DNA of 64,000 nt from Telopea speciosissima. Taxonomy: Eukaryota; Streptophyta; Magnoliopsida; Proteales; Proteaceae. The notes beneath the pieces were generated by a model that was given only the letters and a program-made list of their open reading frames with translations, was not told the DNA's origin and did no database searches. Positions 1 through 11,543 of the stretch are shown one piece after another; position 1 is the stretch's first letter; each line of letters starts with the position of its first letter. Location of the stretch: assembly GCF_018873765.1 (NCBI RefSeq), contig NC_057918.1, positions 37,177,871 to 37,241,870 on the forward strand, given 5' to 3'. The translations under genes and the position numbers were made by a program.

Positions 1-1303
1 TTGAGCTGAAACACAGCTGGCTCTTGCTCTCGAGTGATGGACAACTCCTAGCTTCCAAATGGTGGGCCTGGCCATGATCCATGTGGACCATTGGAATCCA
101 CTCTTCCCGGGGTCCACAACAACTCCACATGCCTTTAGGATAGACCTAGGCACTGCCCATATAGAAAAATCCAAGAATTGGAGCCTTTTCACGCTTCAAA
201 CAAAGCTTTGGGCGATGTATCGGGCGATTCACTATGTGATTGCCCTATCACCCAGTGAATCGCGGAGAGTTAAAAAGGGGTATACAACTGTTCTATCTCT
301 CGTGGGCCTTCACCAGTGGACCATATACAGTGTGAGGAGGTGATAAATGACCAAAATACCCCTTTTCACATCTGTTCATTAATATTCATACCTTGGGTAC
401 CCAAGTGGGCCCCACAGGGCCTGGTAACCCTGCCAAAGATGGTTCAGCTGAACTGCAGACCTGAGAACTGATTTGTATGACTATCAGGACTATGTACGAT
501 TGATTACACTGGTAAATACCAAAGTTGACTCTGATCCATAGCTCCGGATGATACACCGGGACATGGACCCGAAGACCCAGTGCAAGGCCCAAAGAATTCC
601 AAGTGACACCAGACTGAACACCTAGTCAGACCAGTGAGCCTAGACCAACACTAGGTTATCCAAAACAATTTTGATTAATTAAATAATACATTTCTGATTT
701 ATTACTTTAGGATTTGATCCCGCGCTCGAGGTGCACTGCTAGACACCAGCCAGAACTGAACCAACAACTGAACCTGTAGGACCAGACCAAGGTGAGTGAA
801 ATATCATCATGAATGTAAATGTAACATGATTAATATGCTAAATTGAATCTTAACATATTGATACTATATTGTACACTTAAATCATGAATCTAGAAATCTA
901 AAACCAATATTATGTTGATTGTTGGAATTTATGGTTAAATACTGTATGTTGTATATGATTGTTAGACTAGATGTCGTAGCCGACTTGAAAATGAGGCCTG
1001 TGGTAGCCCGTAGAATGGGATGTGGTTGACACCACCCGACTCATATGATGTCATATAGACATGGGGCTAGAGTTTCATCACCCGTGCTACGCACCCTTGC
1101 CAATAGGGGTAATGATGTTGGATGCATGTGGGAGTGACCATATATATGAGAAAAGAAAAGAAAAAGAAAAGAAAAGAAATGAAAAGAAAAAGGAATGTTA
1201 TGACACCAAAAAGGTGAAATATGGGCTATAAGCCTGAGAAAAGAAAAGTGATGAAAAAGGATGGATGCCTCACAGGTTAATCACAGAGGCTGGTCGGGCT
1301 GAC
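1..1303 (+). mobile_element. D-family Ty3/gypsy LTR, left segment (5' end beyond window)
   Basis: This stretch matches, in the opposite orientation, the LTR of element D at 51436-54713: for example the text about 'cacccgtgctacgcac' near 1080 and the purine-rich AAAAG tracts at 1150-1250 correspond to 52335-52510. It continues after an inserted solo LTR at 3088-3921 and reads 5'-3' on the plus strand, ending in TGTGACA. The beginning of the LTR lies left of the window, so I cannot tell whether this is a solo LTR or the 3' LTR of a whole element. No coding sequence is seen. Confidence 0.8.
209..270. promoter_or_regulatory. GGGCGATG inverted-repeat module in D-family LTR
   Basis: Repeated GGGCGAT half-sites with inverted ATTGCCC/ATCACCCAG partners give an imperfect hairpin. 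It corresponds in LTR position to the cleaner module at 53317-53353 of element D. Function unknown; see findings. Confidence 0.5.
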
Positions 1304-3082
1304 TGATGAGCACATTTCTGTGTGAAATCTTAGGGCATAAAGCATACATTTTTATCACATTGGACAGAGTTACTTTGGTGCTTTCTTGTGTTTTTCAGGT
1401 TTTTGCTAATTTGGGCTATTCTGAACTATCAGGATCTGCATGTCCCAAGTTACACGTAAAGTTGCCATTTTTCTTTTCATGGCTGTAAAGAGGACTAAAT
1501 TTGGAGCAAGATGGATGTGACGGAACGCAAGTACGCATTCATTTAGGCCACCATGCAATCGATTATTCTTTTTAGGCCAGGAAAGGATAATGAGTCAGAA
1601 AGGAGCTGTAGTGCAAGCCCATAGTCATTTTGCCACTGCCCAAGGACATTTTTGACATTAAAGAAGGTACTTCTAAGCAATGGTGGAGATCTACTGCAAG
1701 TACAGGATTGTTTCAGTAATTTTTCATTCTTGAAGAGAGAGAAGGACTGCTACCCACATGGGGGGGACCCACACTGCCTACACCCTCCACGATTTTGAAG
1801 GCCCACATGTTATCCACGATTTTTAGAGGGAGCACCAATGCTCCACGATTTTTAGCATGCATGATGGGTATTGCATTAATTGTTTTGAGTGGAATCCTAG
1901 TCATCACCCTTATTCTCTCTCTCCTCCAACTTTTCAAGGGCACTTTTGGAATTTTACTGGGATAGATTGCTTTTGAAAAATATTATTTCATCCATGGAAG
2001 GTTGAAAAGTCAAAGATACCTTGATCTCATTGCTTGGAGAAGATATCTACAAAGAAAAGGAAGCACAAGTTAGAACTAGAAAGTTACTTTTGTAAAAATA
2101 GAAGGTTTATGTAACTAGGATTCTCTTCTCTCCCTCTTTCTATTTTTTCTCTTTTTTCTTGGGAGTCAAGCATTGTAAAGGAGGAAGGAGAGGGAATATT
2201 CCCTATTTATGGATTCTCTTCTCCCTCTCTCTCTCTCGCCTCCACAATTTTTAGAAGGAGAGAGCCCCCAAAATCGTTGAGGCCTCTCCCCCTCTTCCCT
2301 TTTCTCCCTTCATCTCTCCTCCCCCTTATAAATACCCCTTGCCCTTTGGGTTGTAACTAGTTAGTTCTAGTTCAGTTTTGAAGTTAGTTTTAGTTTAGTT
2401 TTAATTCAGTTTTTAGTTCAATTAATTAGTGAAATTTCATCTTCTCTTCTTCTAATTTTTGGCTTTCGAAGTTCTAGTTTGATTTTATGATTTCAATTCC
2501 ATAGTTGTAATGCTTTTGATTCATGCTTTACTTTTATGTTTTCAATATGGTTGTAATAATTTTAGTTTAGTTTCAAGCTTTCTAGTCTAAGTTCCTAAGT
2601 TGATGACAAGACTTGGAGATTTAGAAGAGGAAGCCATGCAAGGTTTGTTCAAGTATTCAAGCTCTTCAATTACATTCATGCAAGAAATTTCAGTCTGTGT
2701 CAAGCACATCCAGGTTTTTACTCTCTAAACTCTTAATCTCATTCTCCCTCTCTTCTATCTCATTCTCCTTCTTCTTCTTTTGTTTTTTTTCTTATGTGGT
2801 TGTGGTGTGTGGCTGCAATTTATCCCTTCCAATCCGCGTTAGTTTGATAGGTTAGATGGATATGTGTTAGGACGCCAATTTAATTCATACCAATTTAATT
2901 CGTTAGATACTTGTGAGTTAGGACGCATTAATTTGTTAGTTTAATTAGTTTAATTTAACACTTTAATTTGGTTCACTTTGCATTACTTTAAAATGAGTAA
3001 AATAGGGTGGCGTATATCTCCTTGAGTTCGACCCGTAGCTACGATTGCTCCGTACGCTTGCGGTTATTATTTTGTTCAAACA
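1304..3082 (+). mobile_element. Solo LTR of Athila-type element
   Basis: The sequence starts TGATGAGCACATTT and ends GTTCAAACA, which are the reversed ends of the LTRs of element C. It is flanked by CTGAC (1299-1303) and TTGAC (3083-3087), a 5-bp target duplication with one mismatch. The uninterrupted D-family LTR around 52285-52310 shows the empty site. No internal region is present, so LTR-LTR recombination has removed it. The family also recurs as C's two LTRs at 11544-13248 and 21601-23305. Confidence 0.9.
2326..2334 (+). promoter_or_regulatory. TATA box in solo Athila-type LTR
   Basis: TTATAAATA followed by CCCC sits after a pyrimidine-rich stretch. The same box appears at 12295-12302 and 22351-22358 (minus strand) in C's LTRs. 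Confidence 0.55.
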
Positions 3083-3087
3083 TTGAC

Positions 3088-3921
3088 CTTGGTGATTGAT
3101 GCAGTAGCTGACTGGTCCTCTTCGACAACTCAATGGGTGTATCGCTGGAAGGGGTTAAAAGCCCGCACCAAGGATACATATATTGGGGATTGTAGTAGCA
3201 CTAACCTGCCTTAGTTGTGATGTTAAGTGGCTAATAAATAATTGAACTGCACCTCATGTAGGAATCATAAGGTTGTGATTTCATGTGTATGTATGATGAT
3301 ATGTTTCATTCACGGGCTCGGTGGAGCTCACACTCTGTTATACATGTTTTTTGTTAGATGATTTTGCAGGTGGATGTCAATGTGGCGGGGAGGCTTATTA
3401 CCTAGAGGAGAGCCATGGTGGTTATGACTATATTGGTGTGGACCCAGACGGAGGTCATACCAATGGTGCGAGTGTTCTCGGTGACTACTGAAGATGACCC
3501 GTGAAGGGTGTTGTGGTTGATGCTTTTTATCTTGGGGACTCCTTTCTGTTTTTGACATGAGTTTTTCCCCGTTTCTACTCTTGGCTTTCTTCTTTTTGGG
3601 GCTCGGGTTACCTTGCCCTATATATATTTCTTTTGTATATGGTAGATATAATAAGCTTTTCTATTTTATCTATGGGTTTGGGTGAGGAAATGATCAGAAA
3701 CAGTTATGTATATATTATCATTTCCTGTACTACTTATCTTTTTAAATGTTTTAATGAAATTATAGTTTCCGCTGCACTCTGAGTATCATATGATGTATTA
3801 TGTGGATGTGTATGTCTGTGAATGGATTAACTGCTTCTAGATCCGTGGGATTTGGAGGATTGCTGTTGTGCAATTCAGGTCATCTACCTAATCCTCCAAG
3901 GGGGTGGTTTGGGGTGTGACA
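3088..3921 (+). mobile_element. D-family LTR, right segment (3' end)
   Basis: Continuation of the LTR broken at 1303. The part around 3360-3480 matches the reverse complement of 51880-52060, and the end GGTTTGGGGTGTGACA matches the reversed start of D's LTRs at 51436 and 63275. Directly after TGTGACA the sequence becomes element A at a position equivalent to 28707 of element B, so this LTR (or its whole element) inserted into A at the gag-protease junction. The left partner of its target duplication lies outside the window. Confidence 0.8.
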
Positions 3922-6058
3922 ACACCCAAAGTATTGATAGGTATTACTCTACTCTTGACTTATGTGAAGCTATCGTGTTGCATCATGTCATTTCATGCAT
4001 GCATGGTTGTATGGTATAATTGTAACAGGTACCATTTCTATTGCTTCCATCCCCGCATACGATCTCTTTGACTCAGGGGCGTCGAATTCCTTTGTGTCCT
4101 CTTCTTTTGCCAAGAGGTTGGGTATTAGTCCGAAGGGTCTAGCGCAAGGATTAGCAGTTAGTACACCTACTGGAGGTGTAGTTGGCTTAGACACAATTTA
4201 TGAGCCCTGCCCCATATGGATCTGTGGTCATGATATGATTGCACATCTTGTGGAGTTAGACATGAGGGACTTCGATGCGATCCTGGTTATTGACTGGTTG
4301 GCCGCCTATAGGGCGAATCTAGCTTGGGCGGAGCAACAAATTGCTTTCAAACCCATAGACGGAGAAGAATTTGTATTCCAAGGGGACAGGGGGAAGCATT
4401 CCAAGAAGCTTGTGATTTCGTCTCTCCAAGCCAAGCAGCTTATAGATCAAGGATGTGAATGCTACCTAGCTTCAGTAATTGACACGGAAGCCAGGGTGAA
4501 ACCATTAGGAGAGTTGAAGATTGTGAAGGACTTTCCAGATGTATTTCCAGATGACTTGATTGAATTACCTCTTGACAGGGAGACTGAGTTTGTCATTGAT
4601 TTACTACCTGGGGCAGCACCGGTGTCCAAAGCCCCTTACAGGATGGCTCCAACCGAATTGAGGGAGTTGCAAGAGCAATTGCAAGATTTGTTGAAGAAGT
4701 GTTTTATCCATCCTAGTGTGTCCCCATAGGGAGCACCGGTCCTCTTTGTCAAGAAGAAGGATGGGAGCATGAGGATGTGCATCGACTATAGGGAGCTCAA
4801 CAAGCTCACAATCAAGAACAAGTATCCTCTACCTAGGATCGATGATTTGTTCGACCAGCTACAAGGGGCTTGGGTGTTCTCCAAGATAGACTTGAGGTCT
4901 GGGTACCACCAACTGAAGATTAAAGAGAGTAACATTAGCAAGACAGCATTTTGATCCCGCTACGACTATTACGAATTTTTGGTGATGTCGTTTGGGTTGA
5001 CTAATGCCCCAACGGTGTTCATGGAATTGATGAACCGGGCATTTCAAGATGTGCTAGACAAGTGTGTGATTGTATTTATTGATGACATCCTGATTTACTC
5101 AAAATCGGAGGAGGAACATACGGTACATCTAAGGATGGTATTGCAGCGGCTAAGGGAGAAGAAGTTGTACGCAAAGTATAGCAAGTGCGAGTTTTGGCTC
5201 TCACAAGGGGCCTTCCTAGGTCATGTGGTCTCAGTTGAAGGGATCAAGGTTTATCCAGGGAAGGTAAAGGCTGTTATGGAGTGGGAAGCACCAAAGAATG
5301 CGGGGGAGATCCGTAGCTTTTTGGGGTTGGCCGGTTACTATCGATGCTTCATTGAGAACTTCTCATGGATATCTGCCCCCATTACCAAATTAACCCAAAA
5401 GGGGGTGAAATTCATTTGGTCTGATGAATGTGAGAAGAGTTTCCAGGAATTAAAGGGGAAGTTGAGTATTGCACCGGTCTTGACATTACCAGATGGCACT
5501 GGTGGGATGACTGTCTACAGTGATGCTTCAGGACTAGGGTTGGGATGCGTATTAATGCAAAATGGGAAGGTGGTGGCCTATGCTTTGAGACAATTGAAGG
5601 ATTACGAGAAGAACTACCCCAGTCATGACCTTGAGTTGGCGGCGGTCGTTTTTGCATTGAAGATTTGGCGCTACTACTTGTATGGTGAGAGAAGTGAGAT
5701 CTACAGTGATCACGAGATTTTGAAATACTTCTTTACACAAAAGGAGCTAAACATGAGGCAAAGGCGATGGCTAGAACTGATAAAGGACTATGACTGCACA
5801 ATTCACTATCACCCAGGCAAGGTAAATGTGGTAGTGGATGCCCTCAGTCGGAAATTCCAAACTACATCCTTGGCGGCATTGACCACTTATGAGCAGTTGG
5901 TTGAGGAAGCTCGCCAAATGGAGCTTGAGGTGCTGGTGGAGGGAGAGTCAATATCAGTAGCCACCCTACTTGAGCAGGGTATGATTGACGATGCAATGGT
6001 GTCCTTAGCAGCTCTCACCATGCAATCACCCTTGCTCGAAAGGGTCAAGGAGGCTTAA
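3922..6058 (+). pseudogene. Element A pol: protease, reverse transcriptase, RNase H
   Basis: Remnant of the Ty3/gypsy pol of a chromovirus of the Tekay/Del type. The retropepsin motif LFDSGAS is near 4066. The reverse transcriptase follows with [10 protein letters not shown] (about 4778), [10 protein letters not shown] (about 4880) and the catalytic VFIDDIL box (about 5068). RNase H has YSDASG (about 5517) and ends with a DALSRK motif near 5840. One reading frame runs through 3995-6058 but is broken by a TAG at 4727-4729 and a TGA at 4952-4954. Gag is absent: the D-family LTR cuts the element at 3921. The copy is defective; in life these enzymes process the polyprotein and copy the RNA genome in virus-like particles. 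Confidence 0.9.
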
Positions 6059-7500
6059 CCCAACGACCCAAAATTTTAAGAATTGATAAAGAGGGTTCAG
6101 GGTGGACACAACTCCGATGTAGACTTCACCATATCTGAGGATGGCATACTTAGATTTTGGGGAGAGTTTGTATACCTAATGATGATGAATTAAAGAAAGA
6201 GGTGTTGAGCAAGGCTCACTATTCACCATACTTGGTACATCCAGGTAGCACCAAGATGTACAAGGATGTAAAGTAGAGGTATTGGAGGTATAGTATGAAA
6301 GTAGATGTAGTAGCTTATGTCTCCCGATCCCTAACCTGTTAGCAGGTAAAGGCCGAGAGGCAGTGACCCCATGGGCAACTACAGTAGATGCCTATTTGGG
6401 ATTGGAAGTGGGATAACATCACCATGGATTTTGTCACTGGTTTGCCTCACACATCTAGAGGGGTAGACTCCATTTGGGTCATTGTGGACCAGTTGACCAA
6501 GGTAGCACACTTCATTCCTATGAAGATGACATATAGAATGGATCGGCTGGCCGAGCTTTACATCGACAATGTGGTTCGCTTACATGGTGTGCTGGTTAGC
6601 ATTGTTTTAGATCGGGACCCAAGGTTTACTTTGAGATTTTGGGGTGGTTTTCAGAAAGCCATGGGCTCATTGCTAAACTTCAGCATAGCTTTTCATCCTC
6701 AAACCGACGGATAGTAGGAGCGTACCATCCAGACATTGGAGGAAATGCTTAGGGCATGTGCTATCGATATAAAGGGTAGCTGGGATGAGTACATTGCTCT
6801 CGTTGAATTTACCTACAACAATAGCTATCAGGCATCCATTGGCATGGCACCTTTTGAGGCCCAGTATGGGAGAAATTATCGGACGCCATTGTATTGGGAT
6901 GAGGTTGGCAAACGATGCATCTTAGGACCGGACATGATTCAGGAGACATGTGAGGTGGTAGATCTTATTCAGGAACGGTTGAAGACCGCTCAAGCAAGAC
7001 AGAAGAGTTATGCCAATGTCAGATGGAAGGACCTCGAGTTTGAGGTAGGGGAGAAAGTGTTCCTCCGGGTTTCACCCACCAAAGGGGTGAAGAGATTTTG
7101 GAAGAAAGGGAAGCTGAGTCCAAGATTCATCGGGTCGTATGAGATCTTAGCTCGTGTTGGGCAGGTGGCATATAGATTTGCCCGACCTCCTACCTTGGCA
7201 GGGGTTTACAACATGTTCCACGTAACCATGCTGAAGAAATATGTCCCGAACCCAACTCATGTTCTTTCCTAGGAGTTACCGGAGGTAAATGAAGATTTGA
7301 CATATGACGAGCAGCCTGTGGCAATATTGGAGCAGAAGGAGTATAACCTTCAGAACTGCTCTATCCCGTATGTTTGGGTGCGTTGGAGCAACCACGCCGA
7401 TCAGGAGGCATCCTAGGAGCTCAAGAGCGAGCTGAGGGTGAAGCATCCAGAATTGTTTGGACTATCAGGTACATCAAATTTCATGGACGAAATTTCTGAT
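6059..7500 (+). pseudogene. Element A pol: integrase and C-terminal chromodomain-like end
   Basis: Integrase sequence resumes in a different frame from RT-RNase H. The HHCC region (6100-6370) is wrecked by several stops. The catalytic core is readable at 6388-6714 with MDFVTGLP (first Asp) and VLDRDPRF (second Asp). Two consecutive stops at 6713-6718 replace the residues just before the ERTIQTLE segment that holds the catalytic Glu. 6736-7272 carries the C-terminal integrase part. After a further stop, 7280-7460 reads as a chromodomain-like tail ending just before the polypurine tract. A chromodomain normally steers integration to particular chromatin. Confidence 0.85.
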
Positions 7501-7513
7501 AAGGTGGGAAGAA
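7501..7513 (+). other. Element A polypurine tract
   Basis: AAGGTGGGAAGAA lies immediately before the LTR start TGTTACATC. The same tract precedes B's 3' LTR at 32191-32203. It would prime plus-strand synthesis. Confidence 0.8.
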
Positions 7514-7898
7514 TGTTACATCCGTAACCAAATCATTATTAATTTAAACCTGTGTGTAGGGGCGGAGCTCTATTATGTTGGGGGCCTCTGGAACATCACC
7601 GTGAAACCAACCTATAAGATCTTCAATATGTCGGATGGTGAGCGTGTTGAGGAGAGGTATCTTGATAGGGATCGAGGAAGGTTCATCAATGATTCCGCAC
7701 ATATCAACCTTCCCATAGGACCACCCCCTTGGAGGAATGAAGGTATGTACAATTCACATTGTTTTAATTCCAATTATTCCCCTGGGAGTAATGGTGTACC
7801 AACCTCCTCTATTAATGCCCATTAACACCCCCTCATTGGTTGGAACCCACCCACAGGGATCTTAGCCTCTTAGGGGGCCCTGAACTACCAATTTGGGA

Positions 7899-7939
7899 CT
7901 GGCGGATCATGCATGAGCCGCCAGCCCATGATCTGCCAG
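7899..7939. promoter_or_regulatory. LTR palindrome module 1 (element A)
   Basis: CTGGCGG...CCGCCAG arms around CATGCATG make a near-perfect 26-bp palindrome at 7899-7924. A trailing half-site CATGATCTGCCAG follows at 7927-7939. It lies about 230 bp upstream of the TATA box. Confidence 0.6.
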
Positions 7940-8151
7940 GTGTCAGATTTATCTCTGTGAGGCCAAGGGCAGGTTGGTTCGACCTTGCCTTGACCCAGGG
8001 GTTAGCCAAGGTTTAATTTAGGGTATTTGGGACCCAAGGGACTCACTATGGGTGACAAGCCATGAACCTATGACCCGTTTGGGCTACACCTTAAAGTAAA
8101 CCCATTTTTGGACCTTAAACCCATCCCCAAGCAAAACAAGACCTAGACCAC

Positions 8152-8159
8152 TTATATAA
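8152..8159 (+). promoter_or_regulatory. TATA box of element A LTR
   Basis: TTATATAA followed by CCCAACC, conserved at 10633-10640 in B's 5' LTR and degraded to TTACATAA near 32863 in B's 3' LTR. It probably sets the start of the genomic transcript. Confidence 0.6.
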
Positions 8160-8798
8160 CCCAACCAAACCCTATTCCTCCTCATTTCACTCATCTCACA
8201 ACCCTTGAGAGAGCTGAAAACGTGGAGAGCAAGCCAAGGAGGGAGAAGGAGGGAGAGAAAAAGGTCTCCACCTCCATTTGAGCTAACTTTGAGCTCCCAT
8301 CTCTTCCCCAACCTGCCCCTCACTCACCAATGGAGTAGGAGTCTATGGAAAGGTTATCTTGGAGCCCAAGCTCAGCTTAAGAACTCCTTCTCTTGCTACT
8401 CTTGGCTGGAACTCATTGTTAGCCATCACTTCCACCTAGTTTTTATGCTAATCTATGTAGATTTCATGTATTGATGTCCAATCCATGCTCCAAGGGGCTT
8501 TTCATTTCTAAGGACCTAGCCCACTGATTATGGCTTAATTGAACCAATTAATGCCCAAGAAGGGACCAATCCCTCAGCTCTTAACTTAGATAGCTTGGAA
8601 ACCCCAATTGGAACACCATTTCCATGGATGTTGGGTGCTTGGGTCAAGCTCCAGCCCATTGGGTACTAATTGGAGTCATATCCATTGACCTAATGGCTCC
8701 ATTAGGGACCCTTGACACCCCCATGCTGTCCCCAAAGAACCCTTGGCCATTGACCCCAATTTAGATGCCATCCGAGCTGAATATAGCTCTCTCGGACT

Positions 8799-8849
8799 CT
8801 GGCGGACGATGCATGATCCGCTAGGTTATACAGGGCATCGTCTGCCAAG
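8799..8849. promoter_or_regulatory. LTR palindrome module 2 (element A)
   Basis: CTGGCGGACGATGCATGATC with its inverted arm (8799-8824), then a trailing inverted half-site GGGCATCGTCTGCCA. It is the same composite design as module 1, about 640 bp downstream of the TATA box. Confidence 0.55.
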
Positions 8850-9665
8850 GCCAAAATATCTATTTTGGTGGTTCCAGCTTTGGGACTTCATTTGGGTCAC
8901 CTCTCACTTGTTGCACACTCCTATTATGACATGTTAGGCTAACATACGCGTGTGGGAGGGACATACATTGCACGGGAACCCTTATCTCCTACGCGTGGAA
9001 CTCAGTGAGTTGATCGAGCACTTGAACTATTTTACGGCGTGTTTCTCATTAGGCATCCGGTTAGTTATGCATGCTGATTGACTGTGTATGATATGTATGA
9101 TTGCTCCATCTATAATATGTTTAACTAATGGAATCATACTTTATATGTAAGGGAACATGTTGAGCTATGCATATTGATAATATTGAGAAGGAGATATGTA
9201 TATTTTAGGATGCTTTACATATAATTCTTTATATTGATTGATTTATGGAATTGATTCGGGTGGTGACCGACCGACCGTTACTTCGGTATCACACCGCCAT
9301 ATTATTATTTGGTGTGGGTGTAAGCTACAGAGAGGAGAGGGTAGTGGCCTCCAGATCAGGCACTATGGACTCGATCTACAGACTATACTCGCACAATGTG
9401 GGATTGTAATTATAAATATTACATTCAATAGTTGTTTATCGGCTAGGAAGTGATGTACCCAGTACTACGACCCTTTCGATAGGGGTGTAGGTGTCGGGCA
9501 AACCCATGGGTCCCGATCGTATTTCAGGGTTGCCCACCGTGAAGTCATTATAGTATTTCGGTGTCGCCAGGATGGGGTTTGTATTGGGGGCTTGCAGACA
9601 ACTCGGTGAGTGGGTTCGATCTCGCGGGTTTCCTTGGTAACATAGGATTGACATGGTCGGAATAC

Positions 9666-9785
9666 CATCCGTTTCTATGGCACCATTATTGTCATCCGTT
9701 TATGGCACCGTTATTATCATCCGTCTATGGCACCATTATTGTCATCCATTTATGGCACCATTAATTGTCATCCATTTATGGTACC
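9666..9785 (+). repeat. 25-27-bp minisatellite in LTR
   Basis: About five tandem units of the form CATCCGTTTATGGCACC plus ATTATTGT. It is repeated in B's LTRs at 23897-23998 and 34402-34525, so it is a family feature. Unit number and sequence vary between copies. Confidence 0.85.
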
Positions 9786-10356
9786 GTTTGCCGATGATGC
9801 TGCCTGTGTTATTGTAGTACTTGACTTGACTTAGAATTTTATTACTAGGTGGGGGATTGAATAATAGCATTCATATATCATAAGTGAGGAGCATACTTTA
9901 GCATGCATTGATGGTGTGTCTATTGAAATATATTGTGGATGGTTTGATCACTCGCTGGGCTTTATAAGCTCTGTTACATCCGTAACCAAATCCTTATTAA
10001 TTTAAACCTATGTGTAGGGGCAGAGCTCTATTATGTTGGGGACCTCTGGAACATCACCGTGAAACCAATCTTTAAGATCTTCAATATGTCAAATGGTGAG
10101 CCTGTTGAGGAGAGGTTTCTCGATAGGGATCGAGGAAGGTTCATCAATGATTCCGCACATGTCAACCTTCCCCCGAGACCACCCCCTTTGGAGGGATGAA
10201 GGTATGTACAATTCATATTATTTAATTCCAATTATACCCCTGGGAGAAATGGTGTACCAACCTCCTCCATTGGTGCCCATTAATACCCCCTCATTGGTTA
10301 GGACCCACCCATAGGGATCTTAGCATCTTGGGGGCCCTTGAACTAACAATCTAGGA

Positions 10357-10420
10357 CTGGCGGATCATGCAGCAGGAAACTGGCGGATCATACATGTGCC
10401 GCCAGCCCATGATCTGCCAG
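10357..10420. promoter_or_regulatory. LTR palindrome module 1 (element B 5' LTR), partly duplicated
   Basis: One CTGGCGGATCATGC half-site at 10357 followed by a full palindrome at 10380-10405 and the half-site CATGATCTGCCAG at 10408-10420. Compared with A, the half-site has been duplicated; B's 3' LTR shows the same extra half-site near 32587. Confidence 0.55.
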
Positions 10421-10632
10421 ATGTCAAATTTATCTCTGTGAGGCCAAGGGCAGCTTGGTTCGACCTTGCCTTGACCCAAGGCATAGCCAAGGTTTAATTC
10501 AGGGTATTTGGGACCCAAGGGACTCACTATGGGTTACAAGCCATTAACCTATGGACCGTTTAGGCTGCACCCTAAAGTAAACCCATTTTTGGACCTTAAA
10601 CCCATCCCCAAGCCAAATAAGACCTAGACCAC

Positions 10633-10640
10633 TTATATAA
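10633..10640 (+). promoter_or_regulatory. TATA box of element B 5' LTR
   Basis: TTATATAA followed by CCCAACC, identical to A's at 8152. The nested element C begins about 0.9 kb downstream, inside the same LTR. Confidence 0.6.
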
Positions 10641-11304
10641 CCCAACCAAACCCTGTTGCTCCCCATTTCACTCATCTCATATCCCTTGAGAGAGCTGAAA
10701 ACGTGGAGAGTAAGCCAAGGTGGGAGAAGGAGGAAGAAAGGAGAAGAAGGAGAGAGAGAAGGAGGTCTCCACCTCCATTTGAGCTAGCCTTGAGCTCACA
10801 TCTCTTCCCTAACCAGCCCCTCACTCACCAATGGAGTAGGAGTCCGTGGAAATGTTGTCTTGGAGCCCAAGCTCAGCTTAAGAACTCCTCCTCTTGCTAC
10901 TCTTGGCTGGAACTCATTGTAAGCCATCACTTCGACCTAGTTTCTATGCTAATCTATATGGAGTTCATGTATTGATGTCCAATCCATGCACCAACCAATG
11001 GGCTTTTCATTTCTAAGGACCTAGGCCACTGATTATAGCTTGATTGAACCAATTAATTCCCAAGAAAGGACCAATCCCTCAGCTGTTAGCTTAGATAGCT
11101 TGAAAACCCCAATTGGAACACCATTTCAATGGATGTTGGGTGCTTGGGTCAAGCTCCATCCCATTGGGTACTAATTGGGATCACATCTACTGACCTAATG
11201 GCTCCATTAGGGATCCTTGACACTCCCCATGCTGTCCTCGAAGAACCCTTGGCCTTTGGCCCCAGTTTGGATGCAATCCGAGCTGAATACAACTCTCTTG
11301 GACT

Positions 11305-11369
11305 CTGGCGGACGATGCAAGCAGCAGACGATGCATGATCCGCCAGGTTATACAGGGCATCGTGCGCCA
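11305..11369. promoter_or_regulatory. LTR palindrome module 2 (element B 5' LTR)
   Basis: CTGGCGGACGATGC, then CGATGCATGATCCGCCAG, then GGGCATCGTGCGCCA. This is the element B counterpart of 8799-8849, with a short internal duplication. Confidence 0.5.
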
Positions 11370-11543
11370 AGGCCAAACTACCTTGTTTTGGTGGTTCCAG
11401 CTTTGGGACTTCATTTGGGTCACCTCTCACTTGTTGCACACTCCTATTATGACATGTTAGGCTAACATACGCGTGTGGGAGGGACGTACATTGCACGGGA
11501 GCCCTTATCTTCTACGCATGGAACTCAGTGAGTGGATCGAACA

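Larger units (their letters stand above)
7514..9971 (+). mobile_element. Element A 3' LTR, first segment
   Basis: Begins TGTTACATC after the polypurine tract and breaks at 9971, where element B begins. The missing end is at 35245-35782; together they give about 3.0 kb, matching B's LTRs. It contains paired palindromic modules, a TATA box and a 25-27-bp minisatellite. No protein-coding region is credible here; the short open frames are chance. Confidence 0.92.
9972..11543 (+). mobile_element. Element B 5' LTR, first segment
   Basis: Starts TGTTACATCC like A's LTR at 7514 and B's 3' LTR at 32204, and is closely similar to both along its length. It is broken at 11543 by element C and continues at 23311. 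Confidence 0.92.

Noticed and set aside
1..3921. Element A's own 5' LTR
   Set aside because: The sequence is the D-family LTR, unrelated to A's TGTTACATC LTR, and it breaks A at the gag-protease junction.
9666..9785. Short spaced repeats reminiscent of a CRISPR array
   Set aside because: The units are contiguous with no unique spacers, lie in a plant LTR and recur in the other LTR copies.
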